Source of the DNA: Emydura subglobosa
Lineage: Eukaryota; Chordata; Testudines; Chelidae
Length of the DNA: 64,000 nt
Reading direction: 5' to 3'
Assembly (NCBI GenBank): GCA_007922225.1
Contig: ML679958.1
Coordinates: 60,226,862 to 60,290,861 of the forward strand
In this document: positions 43,383-56,000 of the stretch, one piece after another
Numbering within the stretch: the first letter of the stretch is position 1
Layout of the letters: the number at the start of each line of letters is the position of its first letter
Made by a program: the position numbers and the translations under genes
The notes under the pieces: generated by a model
The model's input: only the letters and a program-made list of their open reading frames with translations
Databases searched by the model: none
What the model was told of the DNA's origin: nothing

Positions 43383-46300
43383 ACGGTGTAGAAAATTCAT
43401 TGTATATTGTGTAATAAGTATTTATTCCTACAGAGAGACCTGTTTTTATATGTAAAAGACAGATATCCTGTGCCCTCCACTATTCTGCCCCTGCCAAAGT
43501 CAGAAAAATATTGCAGTGCTTTATCATCTTTTAACCTCAAGTTGTATCCCAAGACTAGATGGGACTCCTTTTGGAGCCATTTGATATTAGACATGTTCTC
43601 TAAGTAAAAAGATTAAATGTTTTTGGGTTTTTTTTATTTTACAGGATTCTGTGTATTTTTGCTAGAAGTATAGTGTCTTGTCCTATAAACTTTTATAAAT
43701 GCCCCATCGATGTCTGTGGAACTACTCATATAAAACTACTTACTAGAGAAGGGTTTTCAGGGGCAGGCCCTGGGAGAAACTTAGCTTCCCCTTTTTTCAT
43801 TCAGTTTCTTGTTTTTCATTTTCAAGTAAAGGTTTGTTTGGTGCCACCCTACAGTCATAGTTGTGAGCACAACTTCTAGACCTTAACTTAACATTTTAGT
43901 TGATACCACTAGCTTCCACATGGAAAGTTTTTTGTGATTATGCTGAGTATGCCTTGTACTGGCTGCAACAGCATGCTCAGTGCTGAAAAGGAAAGCAGGA
44001 ATATAATGGGTGGGGGGGAAGGTATCCTAGCTTACAGGAATGGGTGAAAGTTCTAGGACCCTACTTGGTGGAAAGCCTTTTTGGTATGAAACCTGAGTTG
44101 TTAGAGTTTATTGTGCTATAAGATGTTAACATACAAAAAAATCTGATATCTTGCCAAGCTCCCAATGCGTAATTTCTGTTCTCACAAGTGAAAGTTGTGT
44201 ATAAAAAGGCAAACAGATTCCGATTTAGCACACTGTTAATTGTAAAGTATTCTTAATGATGTTAAACACGTTGCCTTTAAAATATTCCACATTTAAGCAT
44301 GAAAATAAAATAAGCAAGTCATAGTGCAGACATGACTTTTTTGAGTCTTAATTATGGTTCTAAGATAGGATTTTTTTAAGAAACTTTTTAGCAAAGTGCA
44401 CTTAGTTTTTATTGTGAATTATGTTGCTGTATATTTTAGCTCTTTGAAGGGCTAGAATGCTATAGCAGACTGATACCATAAAACTTCTAAATCTTGTTCA
44501 TAAACATGACCACTCCTACTGGATATAGACTGTTAATATTTCACTTTTTGGATAAGGAGTACAGCCACCTTTAAACTGTACAAAAAGCTATGGCCATTTA
44601 TGATTACACGGTGTTCTCATAACTCCTAATCACCAAACAGTTTGACACTGCAAATTTAAATGAATTGGTAGCATGTAACACTACAGAAGGCAAAGATTTA
44701 ATATACACTGAGTTAAAGATTTCCATTATATTTTACCCAAAAATCAGAATTTAGATTGAGCCAAATCCTGGTCCCATTGAAGTCAGTGGGAGTTTTGGCA
44801 TTGACTATGAAGGGTCTAAGATTTTTCAGAATGAATTATGATTTAAAAGATCTATTGAATAAAGCTTCATAGAACTAGTTCAGTTTTTTCTCTTCAGCAT
44901 TATCTTTAAAAGTATATTTTGTATCCACAAAATACTTTCAGAAAGAGGGGTGGGGTAAGGGTGATAATACTGGCTATACCGCTTATATAGAATGTATGTA
45001 GAGGAAGACTGACAAAAGCATTGATAACGATTTTCAGATAAAACTAAATTTTAAAATGAACAGTATTAAAAGTATCTGAGTCAGCTGCATTTACTTAAAA
45101 GATGCTTACTGCTTTTACTACTAAGTAGATGGCATGTGGTTGGAAGGTGGTAGGGCACAGTGGATTATAATTAATCTCTCATGGGAAATTTTTAAATGTG
45201 CTACTTAACTATATGTAATCTCTTATAGGAAAAAAATGCTCACTCTATAAAGTAGTAAGATTATTTATTGCTAAAAATAGCTTTGAAGTTTGAGACACAT
45301 TGAAGCTTACTATGGTGTATTTATGTATGAGTTATTTTCCTTTGCAAAAAGTTACCTAAGGTTATCTTTCTGAAGGCAACAGTTTATGTACACTGTATAG
45401 GTAGTGTATAGGGATTAAATTATCCCATCCAGATGTCAGAAAACAAGGCTGTTAAAAGAAATGACAGATCTCCTGTACGTCAGTTTAAGGGTAATAAAGG
45501 AAGAGATTAAATGATTCAATACAATCTTAATTTCTGAGAGACACCCAACACTAATGTGACGGGCCTAATTTTAAAATGGTTTTATGTTGAAATAAATGTT
45601 TTATATCTATGGATTAATTCACCAGTAGTATTTGCCTCTGTTGCTAGTGAGCAGAGAGCTACATAATAAAATGTCAGGCCCAAAATAACACGTGTCCAGT
45701 TGAAATGTGTCAAAACTATATTCCGTAAAGGCACTACTCAGACACTGGAGTACCAGTGAAAGTGCAGAGTAGGTAGGCTGCATCTAGTGCCTTCTTTATC
45801 TTTTGCTGGCTAAACAGGAGTTTATCTCCCCTCTTAGTCTGTGAGTATTTGTAATTCTGTGGGCAAGTTAATGATAGAAAGGTAAGGGAGCTGCTATTAG
45901 ATTAGTAAAAATCTACAGAATCATAATTTCAGTGGTGTCCCCCCCTGCAGCATGGCAGGGGGGACTTGCTGACTCTTAGCTCCATGTCCTCAGGTTGGTG
46001 AAAATTTGATAATACAGTTTCATCAGAAGTGGGTCAAACTGGATATAATTCAAAAGCCCTTTCTCCCATGAACGTAATGGAACAAACATGACAAACTTAG
46101 AACAATTATGTTGTAGAGATGATTTTTAAACTTATACTCCTATAGAGGCATATCAAACATGCAGCCCTTACAAAGTTAAATTGGCCCTCAACTGACAGTA
46201 CTTTGTTAGGGATAAGTGCCAGCTGTGAGTGAGATTGGCCTTATAGCAGGCCCCAGGGCATGCCTTTTGAGAAAAACATCTGCTGCTTCTGGAATAAGCT

Positions 46301-46432
46301 GGAAGCCTGATGGCATCCATTAACTACAATTTCAATACTTGACAGGTGAAAAACTATACGAAGCAGTCGCTGTTAGCAAGAACATTGCATGGGAAGTAAG
46401 ATTAAGTAGATGCATTGTCCCAAAAGACCCTC
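43383..46432. other. NUDT15 3' UTR and intergenic DNA
   Basis: The 3' UTR probably runs to about 44.3 kb (AATAAA at 44304). A second signal lies near 45587. 44755-44830 contains an old MITE-like piece ('cccattgaagtcagtgggag'). No other gene is seen. Confidence 0.5.
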
Positions 46433-46935
46433 TGTGGTAGGGCAGCTGCCCCACACTAGTCTGGAAAGGGTTAATAAAACCCTAGGGGGCTGTGCTAGGA
46501 ACAGTCAATCAGGGCTGAAGAGGCCCTATATAGACAGGCAGAGGGTAGGCACTCCCAGGAGCTTGAGAAGGGAAGGCTGGCAGCCCTGCAAGCGGAGGAA
46601 GGGCAGCACCCTGGATAGAGCAATGGATAGCTCTGGAGAAGGAGCAGCTGAGAGCCCTGAGGTAAGAGCTGGACAGTGGGCTGCAGCTGCCACTGATGGA
46701 AGTGGCTAGATTGGGACTGTAGAATCCTCCGGAAGGGAGGGAGAGCACAGATTGTAGCACAGCCAGAGGGCTGTGTCATGAAGCAAACGCTGCAGACTTT
46801 GGAGAGACATGGGTCCTAAGGCAGAGATGTAATGGCGGATAAGACACAATCGCGTGGGGGTGCTAGGACCTGCAGAGCTGATTCCCCAGACTAACCAGCA
46901 AGAGGCACAAAAGCACTGGGTGGAACCCTGTTACA
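46433..46935 (+). mobile_element. probable solo LTR (Gypsy/ERV type)
   Basis: A 503-bp unit begins TGTGGTAGGGC and ends CCTGTTACA, has a TATA-like 'ccctatatagac' and a GC-richer body than its surroundings. No clear target duplication. The open frames inside are unconvincing. Confidence 0.45.
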
Positions 46936-47810
46936 TCCCCTCACTTACAACAGTGTGTATCACACTGAGTGCTACACCAAGAACATATGTAATGTGTTGC
47001 ATCACAATGTAAAAGCAATGGAAACAAATACTGATTTTATTCCTGCAAGCTATCCAACTCAGCTGGAGTTCATAAATAGCCTCGGAGAAGCTCTAATGGA
47101 TGGGAAAATAGTGGCAATGGCTGATGCAGAGGGGAAGTACAGAGAAACGTGCTTTGAACAGGACTGAAGAACAACAAATGCTTAGCAGAGAGGCTCTTAA
47201 AGCACCTATTGAAGATTAACTGATATGGATGTAGTTTTTAGAAATTCTGTTCTCAGATGAATCTCAGCCCATATCTTCAAAAGACATGGCACTATCAAAT
47301 GCAGAAGAAAGCAGACATCAACAGAAATAGGAAAACTGAAGCCGGTACATTTTTATGGTAAAGCATTTTGTCTTGCAGTACATGAGCATTTCAGGGATCC
47401 ATAGCTGATACCTAACTTGAAACAACAATACCTCATGAGCTGTACTATTGCTTTAAGTGGTGCATTGGTGGTTGCAGTGACTTTAGCACCAGAAAGTATG
47501 ACAGTAAGAAAGTGGCACACAAGGCTGCCATTTTATTGCAAAGCCTCATGTAGAAGTGCGTGAGTGAAAGGCAGGTTTCCAACACATACATGACAACTGT
47601 GCAGCATGTGCTTAATGTACCACTACCAGTTAAACAGTTCATTCCAAAACCTGTAGGAAATTCCTCTTACAGCTTATGCACAGCATTGGCTTCTCTATTG
47701 ACTACAACAAAGTACTTACCCTGGAGACTGCAACTGGTTCTCCACTAGAGGGAACTAAATTATTATACATTTCCCCTAAACCTTGTCAAAGGTAGGTTTT
47801 GTGAGACAGC
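46936..47810. other. intergenic, unassigned
   Basis: A 70-codon open frame at 46955-47167 and the sequence after it look slightly protein-like (ends KYRETCFEQD) but are followed by many stops. I recognise no family. Confidence 0.4.
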
Positions 47811-48300
47811 AGGACCAGACAGCAGTATGAGGGTCATAGAAGGGAGATATAAGCCCCAGAATGTTCTGGGCCTTGTTCCCTGCAGCTTGAGCAAGGGTTA
47901 CTACAGGTTAATTAGGAGCACCTGAGGACAACTAGGCTCAGCTAGAGTCCTGATAAACCCCTGCTCCAGCCTGATGGGGGGGAAAAAGGAAGGAGAACTG
48001 GCAGTAGTATGGGAAAAGTGTTGTGATCAAGGAGAGGAATGAGACCAAGAGCCACAAGGTAGGTACAAGAGAACAGAGAGTGGGAAATAGCCCAGGGGAA
48101 AATTCAGCTGCGAGCAGCAGCACATAGCTGCTATTCATAGGGCCCCTGGGCTGGGGCCTGGAGTTGAGGGTGGGCCTGGGTCCCTTCCCCTTCCCTGTGC
48201 AGTAGAGGCACGGAGAGACAGGCAACAGCTGATGCGCCAACCCACCCCACAAAAGCAAGCGTGGGACCTCCCATATTTTGTGTTGCTAATATCCCTAGGA
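47811..48300. mobile_element. possible LTR fragment
   Basis: 'gagatataagccccagaatg' and GC-richer, purine-rich text resemble a Gypsy LTR. Edges are not defined. Confidence 0.3.
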
Positions 48301-49336
48301 TTACTCAAGCTCACTGTCCTTTACATAAGGAATACATCTGTGTTAAAATAATTAAAACAGTTCATGTTTAAACATTTTTTCAATATATATCTACATAACT
48401 GTTCTAGGTTTGTTTGAGGGAGAAAGTGACTTTCAAATGATACCCCACTTGATCCATTTCTGTAGAGATGACACCACTGAAGTTATGTTTATCTAGATTT
48501 TTATTAATCAAATGACACCTCCTTTAGCTTTCTATCACTAATTTGCCCACAGAATGAGATTTTAGTACAATTTGCTCCCAGCCTACCTTTGTTCAGTCAT
48601 ATAATCTAATCCTTTGACAGAGTAGCCAACAAATCAGAAAAGGAAATGCTAATTTTTTGGTCAGGTTCTTATTTTCTCATTGTTCACAGCCTTGTTTGTC
48701 AGCAACAAACATGCAATTTACAAGATATTTCAGCTGGTCTGACTCACATTAGTAGCCCACATAGAAACAATCCCCTCCAATAGTCAACTCTACACTTTCC
48801 CTATCTTGTGTTGCCCAGGTTAGTCAGATTTTGGCAGACACAGTATGTGCGGTAATTGTCCCTGCATGACTAAGGGAAACTTTTGGTAACTGGATAAGAG
48901 ATTACCTACTTAGGTTGCCTAGTGTCTTTTGTAAAACAGAATTAGGGAAGAGGAAAGTGAACAACAAATATGCTTAGATCATTGTCAAAATTACATTATA
49001 GTTCACATCAAGTAGTCTAAGTCACTCAAACTAGGGTCTGGGAAGTATCAATTTTCAGCTTGAAATGTTTTGGGGAGGAGTGACTGAGCAAAGGCGAAGG
49101 GGGCCTATATATTTTCTAACAGGAATATACAGAATGAAAAAGCTGGAACAGATTTAGTCAAAACTTTAGAAAGCCATGAGCAAGGGTGAATAGAAGCTGC
49201 TGAAACTACTCATTCTTTCATAACTACATAGGTGTTTCCTACTGTGGAGATATGCTGAGTCAAGAAGTTAGTCAGTCCTGCAATAAAATTTATCCAAGAT
49301 TAAGTTATGCAAGTGTAAAAGTACATCAAAGTTGAG

Positions 49337-49342
49337 TTTATT
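49337..49342 (-). terminator. candidate MED4 poly(A) signal
   Basis: AATAAA on the minus strand, 565 nt downstream of the MED4 stop. It is the first good hexamer I found. Confidence 0.4.
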
Positions 49343-49906
49343 TATAACAAATTCACTATATATTACACTAATTACAAAAACATTTTTGTATGACGGCTTA
49401 TTGTCACTCACATCACATTTTTGTTCTCATACCACACAAGATGAGCAAACACAAGTTCTGGCAGTAGCTAACGAAGAGTCAACTTTTAAAATCTATACAG
49501 CTATACACATTTTTTTATGCCTTAGGAGAAAGGCTATTATCAAAAGAGTGAAGTTATTAAACATTACAGCTCCTTTTCCAGAAAAACTTTTGTCTAATGC
49601 ATAGTAAAGAAATATACCGTTTACAGAGAACACAATCATTGGAAAGCTGGTAAAGCTCTCTCCAGCAAAAAGTTACCAGCCAGTTTTGCTTGTTTTAATT
49701 GAGCACCTAGTGGACAAAATCTAAACCAACAAAACGTTCAGAATTTTAAAATCACCACCTTAGGTCTAAACAGCTATGTCTTCTCGCCCCACATGTGAAG
49801 CCAACATACCAGGCTGGTATTGCAGCTTTTGATGAATAGTGTCCAACCTGCCTTCACCAGAGGAAATAAAAGTCTATTGGGTTGGGATGTTGTCCCTTTT
49901 GTGTAC

Positions 49907-50079
49907 CTAATCTGAGTCACTACTGCTGCTTGAGGAGTCTGTTGACATAACTTCTACATCATCTTCATTTTCTTTATTGTGTCCTGGAGGCTCCAACATA
50001 AAGTCATTGCTATGATTAGGAGGTAGCATGTTCATTGAGATATCACTTGACTGCCAGGGATATTGAGGGGCAAGCACAT
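49907..50079 (-). CDS. MED4: MED4 exon 7 with stop
   Basis: Starts after TTTTTCAG. Encodes (D)[18 protein letters not shown], then [20 protein letters not shown] and [18 protein letters not shown], with TAG at 49909-49907. Confidence 0.96.
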
Positions 50080-53000
50080 CTGAAAAATAAATACACCAAT
50101 TCTTTGGTAGCATAATCATTAGTTGAACATCAGCCTTTTAAATGGAGAAGCCCATGCATCTGTAAACATGCACAGCTGCATATACTGTTAAAAACACTTT
50201 AAAACGTTTTGTTTTCAGTCCTAAACAATTCTCCCAATGCTCATTCTTGAATTTTTAAACAAGTTAGCTGAAACAGTTCACTTGGCAGCTGAAAAATCTC
50301 TTGTAAAGGAGCCATTCTAATACTGTACAGACCTGTTCCATCAGAGGCGCTACTTGACTGAGAAGATAGGGTCCCCTTCCTTCTCTACTATGATCATGCT
50401 AATTTAAAAATATCAAAATGTTTGTACAGTGCTTTATATTTTCACAGTACTGTTCAAACATTAACTAACTACCACAAGACCACTGAGAAATGAGTGAATG
50501 TTAATGTAATGCTGTCTGGATTAGGGGTACCGATTATTGTAATATTTAATACCTATATGACAAAACTGCAATAAATATCTTACAAGATATGCCATGTTAG
50601 GTATCATTGGAAGTTATCATTTTCTAAGTATGATAATATTGTTTATGTGTATGTATCGTCTTTGTACTGTGAGTTATGACTATGTGTGATATATATCTAT
50701 CCAAAAACTTGTGCTATGCTACTGGGTTATGCCTCCCAACCAGATTAATGTCAGCACTGATAACTCATCAAGAGCCAACACCTATACCAGCGTTTCCAAA
50801 CAGGTGTGCCACTGATTTTTTTGAAAAAGTACATGTGAGAACAAGGGGGAGAGGGGAGCTGCCTTCTGAGTGACCATCTGCCTCACGGCTGCACCTCCTC
50901 CAGGGGCGGAGCAACCATTCAGAGTTCAATCTCCCTCTCTTCCCTTCCTGTGTGAACAATGGGTTGGTTCCTCTGCCCCTCCGCTCCCCTCCTGCAGCCG
51001 CTGGCTGGGGGTGGGGAGAAGTGGTCTCTGGAGCTTGAGGTGTGCCGCGGAAGAGAAGAGGTTGGGAACCACTGACCTATATAATGAGCCCAGGGAGAGA
51101 AGTCAGGGCTGCACCTATGAGTCATCAGGACATGTAGGGACATGCCTGTGGTCGGGAGGATTGCAAGTGTTTTCCTGCCACATGGCAGACCAGAGACTAT
51201 AAAATGCTGCTGCACCATCTCCATCTTGTCTTCATTCCGGCTTCCTACCTCTGGATCAACTCATCTAAACTGAAGCTGTGAAACAAAGGACTGAGACCTA
51301 TCCAGATACTACATGTACACCAGAGAAACTGTACAAACCTGCAAACTCCACAATTCTGCTGATAATCTGATATATATGGACTTTGAAGTCTTTTGTATGT
51401 ATCTGAATGCTTTAATCATTTAACATCTGTCGTCTTATTTGTTTCTTTCCTATATAATAAACCTTTAGTTTAGCTACTAAAGCGTTAGCTGGCAGGGTGG
51501 TATTTTGGGTAAGATCCAAAGAACTTATATTGATCTGATAATGTGGCTGACCCTTTGGGGATCAGGAGAACATTTTGGTAAAAGGAATAGTTTTAAATAA
51601 CTTATCTCTTTACTGGACCCAGTTGCTGATTGGGAGCCAGAGACTGAAATGCAATAAAGGATGTTATGTATTTCTTGTTGTAGATTATTGATAACCAGTA
51701 TAGGAAATCAGGAGCACTGTTTGTGCCCGGTCAAGAAATCTAACTTGTGTGTTTCTCCCACAACTGGTGGGTATCTGCTCTCCTTTTGCAGCCTGCCCTG
51801 ACCTTGGCACTTTCAGGTGGGCTCCCATAGGCACAGACAGGTCACAGTTATTACCTGCATTTCACCTCTCAGAAAACAGGCTAAGTGACTAGCCCAAGAT
51901 TACACAGCCAGGATTAAAACAACGTCTGGTTTCCAGCTCAGTATTTATACAAACACAGTTTTTCTAGAACAGCTGCAATAAGACTTCTGCTTTAAGATGT
52001 ACCTCGCCATAAAAATTTAACTTTTAAAAACAAACTGTTTATAACAACAAATGGTTAGACAAGAACGGTAAGATCTTTTAAAAATCAGTATGGAAGTTTT
52101 GTTCTCCTTTAGTCAACTCCTGGAAAGGTAAAAACCACCCATCACCCAGCATAACTAATCCACTCCATTCTTAGTTCACTAGCAGTATTTTCACACCACA
52201 ATATAGTTAGCAATCGTTACTGGCTTAATACATATCTGAACTTCCCTTTCATGATTCAAGACAACATACTTGTTTTCATTGCTATGAAAGCAGTAATTTG
52301 CTCTGAAAGTTTTCCATCTTCTAGTCTGTGATTTTAAAATAATCATTTTATTAGAAATTACAGAAATGGATTTGAAACTGAAAGCCTACATATTCCTCCT
52401 CTCAAGACTGAAATTTTGTCCATAGTTTGCCAATGTGATCCATTTGTCTCAATTTGATTTAGCAGTGGGACAAATAAAACAGAATAAATTTTTTCTTGCT
52501 CTTCTATATCACCATGCCAGCATTTCAAACTGTTTATTTAATAATCCCTAACTGCCAGGGAACAATGTCAGCCAGAATTTTTAGCTGTTTTAGTTCTGAC
52601 TTGTTATCCCAGACACTTTTGTGGTGAATTAAATTCATAATTGCTATAGTTATGGCATTTCCTTTATTCATTGCATAAACATCTGAATTCTTCCATTACC
52701 TGGCAATCTGCCTGCTGCAAGTGCATCCCCTGGCAAGTGTCCATTAACTCCATTAGTGGATGGATTGCTCATCTGACCCAAAAGGCCACTCCTCATCTCC
52801 AAATCTGTAGGATATGGCCTGCGTGGGTCCCCTTAAAAACAAATAGTTTTTTATATGATTAAAACAAAGCTAACATCTGCAATATAACTATCAGCTATTC
52901 AGTGCTAGTCTTTTCCTTTAATACTTTTTTAACATAAAACTGTGTTGATTGCCCACATCAGCAATGGGAAGCACACCTATTCTGTGAGCAATTAAACCCA

Positions 53001-56000
53001 GATATATTCTCCCTTTAGATTCTTTGTTTATTCAAGCTTGGCAGAAAGAAGTACACAAGAAACTCACTTTTCAAGACATATCTCTGTTCTCTCTGCTACT
53101 ATTAGCAAGACTTCATTTCAGTTCTTGGCTTTGCTTTTTAGTGAAGTACACATTCTGATCTGCTACTAGAGGTTGGGTTCCAGATGCTAGGATCCATCAC
53201 TGAATATTCCTTGCCTCTGACTCCCAATAATTTCTGTATAGTTTCCATGTCCCTAATGAGTACAGTGGTCTCAGAGGAATGTGAATGGAGAAACAGTCCT
53301 TAATATAACCTGGTGCTAGCCCATTAACAGCTTTACTTAGGCCCAAAAACTTGAACGGGACCCAGAAACCAGAGATCCAAGAGAGGACGTACAGTACTAA
53401 CTTATTAACAGAGTCCAGGAGCTGTGAGTTTTGTAGCTATTTAAAGCCACTTATAAAATCCACAAATTAGATATTTCCACAAGTTTTGACTCCCAGATAT
53501 TCAGCAAGAAAAAAAAAAAATAGGATAAAAGTATTTTAACTATCTCATGCAAAAAAAAAAAACCCAAAACATTTTTAATATTGTAAAGTTCTATAAAATC
53601 CAAGCAAACTAATATTTGTGTCATGAAAAATGTTATAAGGGGTAGTTAATCATTGTTTCTATATTATAACGAACGGACATTTCCCTGTCATGCCATCAAT
53701 GAAAGTATGACAAACTCATACAGCTTATTTGTCAAACATGAACTTTACCTGGTACCCATGTCAGAGGTGCACAAACAGCATTGCTGGCACTAATCCTGTG
53801 GGCATATTTAATTATTTCTTCAGATGAAATAGCACCTGTGAAAGGGGAAAAGAAGTTAACAAGGGAAATGCACCCTGATTAGCAAGAGATTGCCTGATTT
53901 GGTAGTTTGATATTCCAAAGAGAGATCAACAGTGTAACCTTTTAATAGAACCTCAAGGTTATCCCCATTATGCAGGCATTGCACAGAGGACAGTGTCACA
54001 GTTCAGGACAACTGCACCTGTATTTCCCTTCCATGATCCAGCAAGGGCAACCCATTCAAAGCTTCAAAGCCTCTGGTCATCACCTCTTGAGTGGAGATAC
54101 TTGTCTCTTTCTCTTCTGACCAGAGTATCTCCAGGTTGAACAGTCCCCTGCCTTTAATGTGTTATTCCCAGCAGAGACAGGTTGCCTAAACAGGCCTGCT
54201 TGCTTTCTTTTCAGAGACTAATTACAGAGTAATTGCCCACTGTTTTAAGGTACCCCACAATTCTTCCTGTGCAAGCCTATTTTATTTTTGTTAAAAGTAC
54301 TACAGAGAAAACATTAACAACAATAAAATAACCTATGCACATGCTAATATGCTTACAAGAGATCACTCCAACCCTAACAAGGTCTCTGCCAGGAACAGTT
54401 CTTCAGTACCCAACCCAAGAAATTTCCTTGTGATTTCAAGTTCATCATAACTTCAGCTCAGAACACACACACAGTCTTATGGGGGCCTCAGTAGGCAAAG
54501 TCTTTCCAATCCTTCTCTAAGGACTGGGGCCCTCTGTGGACCAGAGGTCCTGTCCATCTGCTGCATCAGGAAAAAGGCCATAAACCTGTTTTAACACAGA
54601 CTATTTATCCAAAAATCCTTTCTTTGTCTGCTGGTCCCTGGAGAATCCAGTTTGAACTAGTATACGCATACCTCTCCAGGGTGTGGCTTCACAGGGCTGA
54701 TAACCAATTGCATTAGCATCCCCCACCTTCTCCTAGAGGAGTTACATACAATTCCACAATAAAACATAAATAGTTGCATTTTTAATAAAATGGTCCCCAA
54801 AAGGTATTAAACCTAATTCAGTAAGGTTTAACCTAATTCAATAAAAGTTTATCTTAATTTCAGAAAGTATGTCCAGGACATTGCAGGATACTGTCAGTCT
54901 GTCACAAATAACTTAACATAAGGATCTGGTTTGCAATATATTGACTCAAACTACAGATTCAAATATCATGAAAGTCAATTAGGCTGATTTCCATGCAGCC
55001 TACTTTGTGATGTTGAGATCTACTGATAAAAAAGGCAATATAAGAGCTAGGTGGATCTTTCATAGGAGACTTTTAGTGCCAACACAGAAGCTGGTTCTAA
55101 AATGCCACGGCATTTTTTGTAATAGTAGGGACTTGTCCTAGTGTGCTTAGTAGGACAAAAAAGGATAGAAGTTTAGCTATCATGCAAGTGTACACATGCC
55201 AGATGGCCGTCACTCTCCACTGCATAAGTGGCTGCATTTCAAGCAATGTATTCATTTATGAAATGCCCTGAGATCATTTTGGATGAAAGTCACAAATAAC
55301 CATAAAGATACTATAAATAACTATAAAATACCTTCCCACCTATTTTGTAAAAATGACTGACTTAGTTATGCAAGTTCTATAGCTGCTTTTATTAGATACA
55401 TAGTATATTGCCAGCAAGTCTGAGGGCAAGACACAGCTTTTAGTAAGTAGTGCTGACATTCTTTTTTTTTTTTTAAAGCTATGCCTGCCCCCCCAAAGAA
55501 AAAGTATTAGATACAAACTATAAACCAGCATATCAGGGTAAATTCCTTGTGTGACAAATTAAGCTAATCATATGCATTGTTACTAAAGCAAAATCAGCAC
55601 AGAAATTAACACTAAGAGGAAACATATCTAGAGCTAGACCTTAAAAATTATGTAATGTTCTCCCGCCCCCCCCCACCCCCACCCACACACACACCCCTCC
55701 AAAATAAAATCCCACACAACTCCAGCACAACAAAGTCCTTTTATAAGATGTAGAGGTTCCAAATTAAATGGAAACCCCTTATACACATGCAACATTTTAC
55801 AGAGATTTTCAAGTCTTAAATTGTTATGCAATACAATTTTTAAAAAAAAATCAACCTACATGCTTATATAGAACTCTAAATAAATTAGTTAAAGCAGTGG
55901 TTCCCAACCTTTACTCTGCTACGGCACACTTCAAGCTCCAGGGACCTCTTCTCCCCACCCCCAGCCAGCGGCTGCAGGAGGGGAGCTGAGGGGCAGAGGA

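Noticed and set aside
46410..47167. 99- and 70-residue open frames
   Set aside because: The first lies in a probable LTR. The second looks a little protein-like but has no family and stops follow. There is not enough support for a gene.
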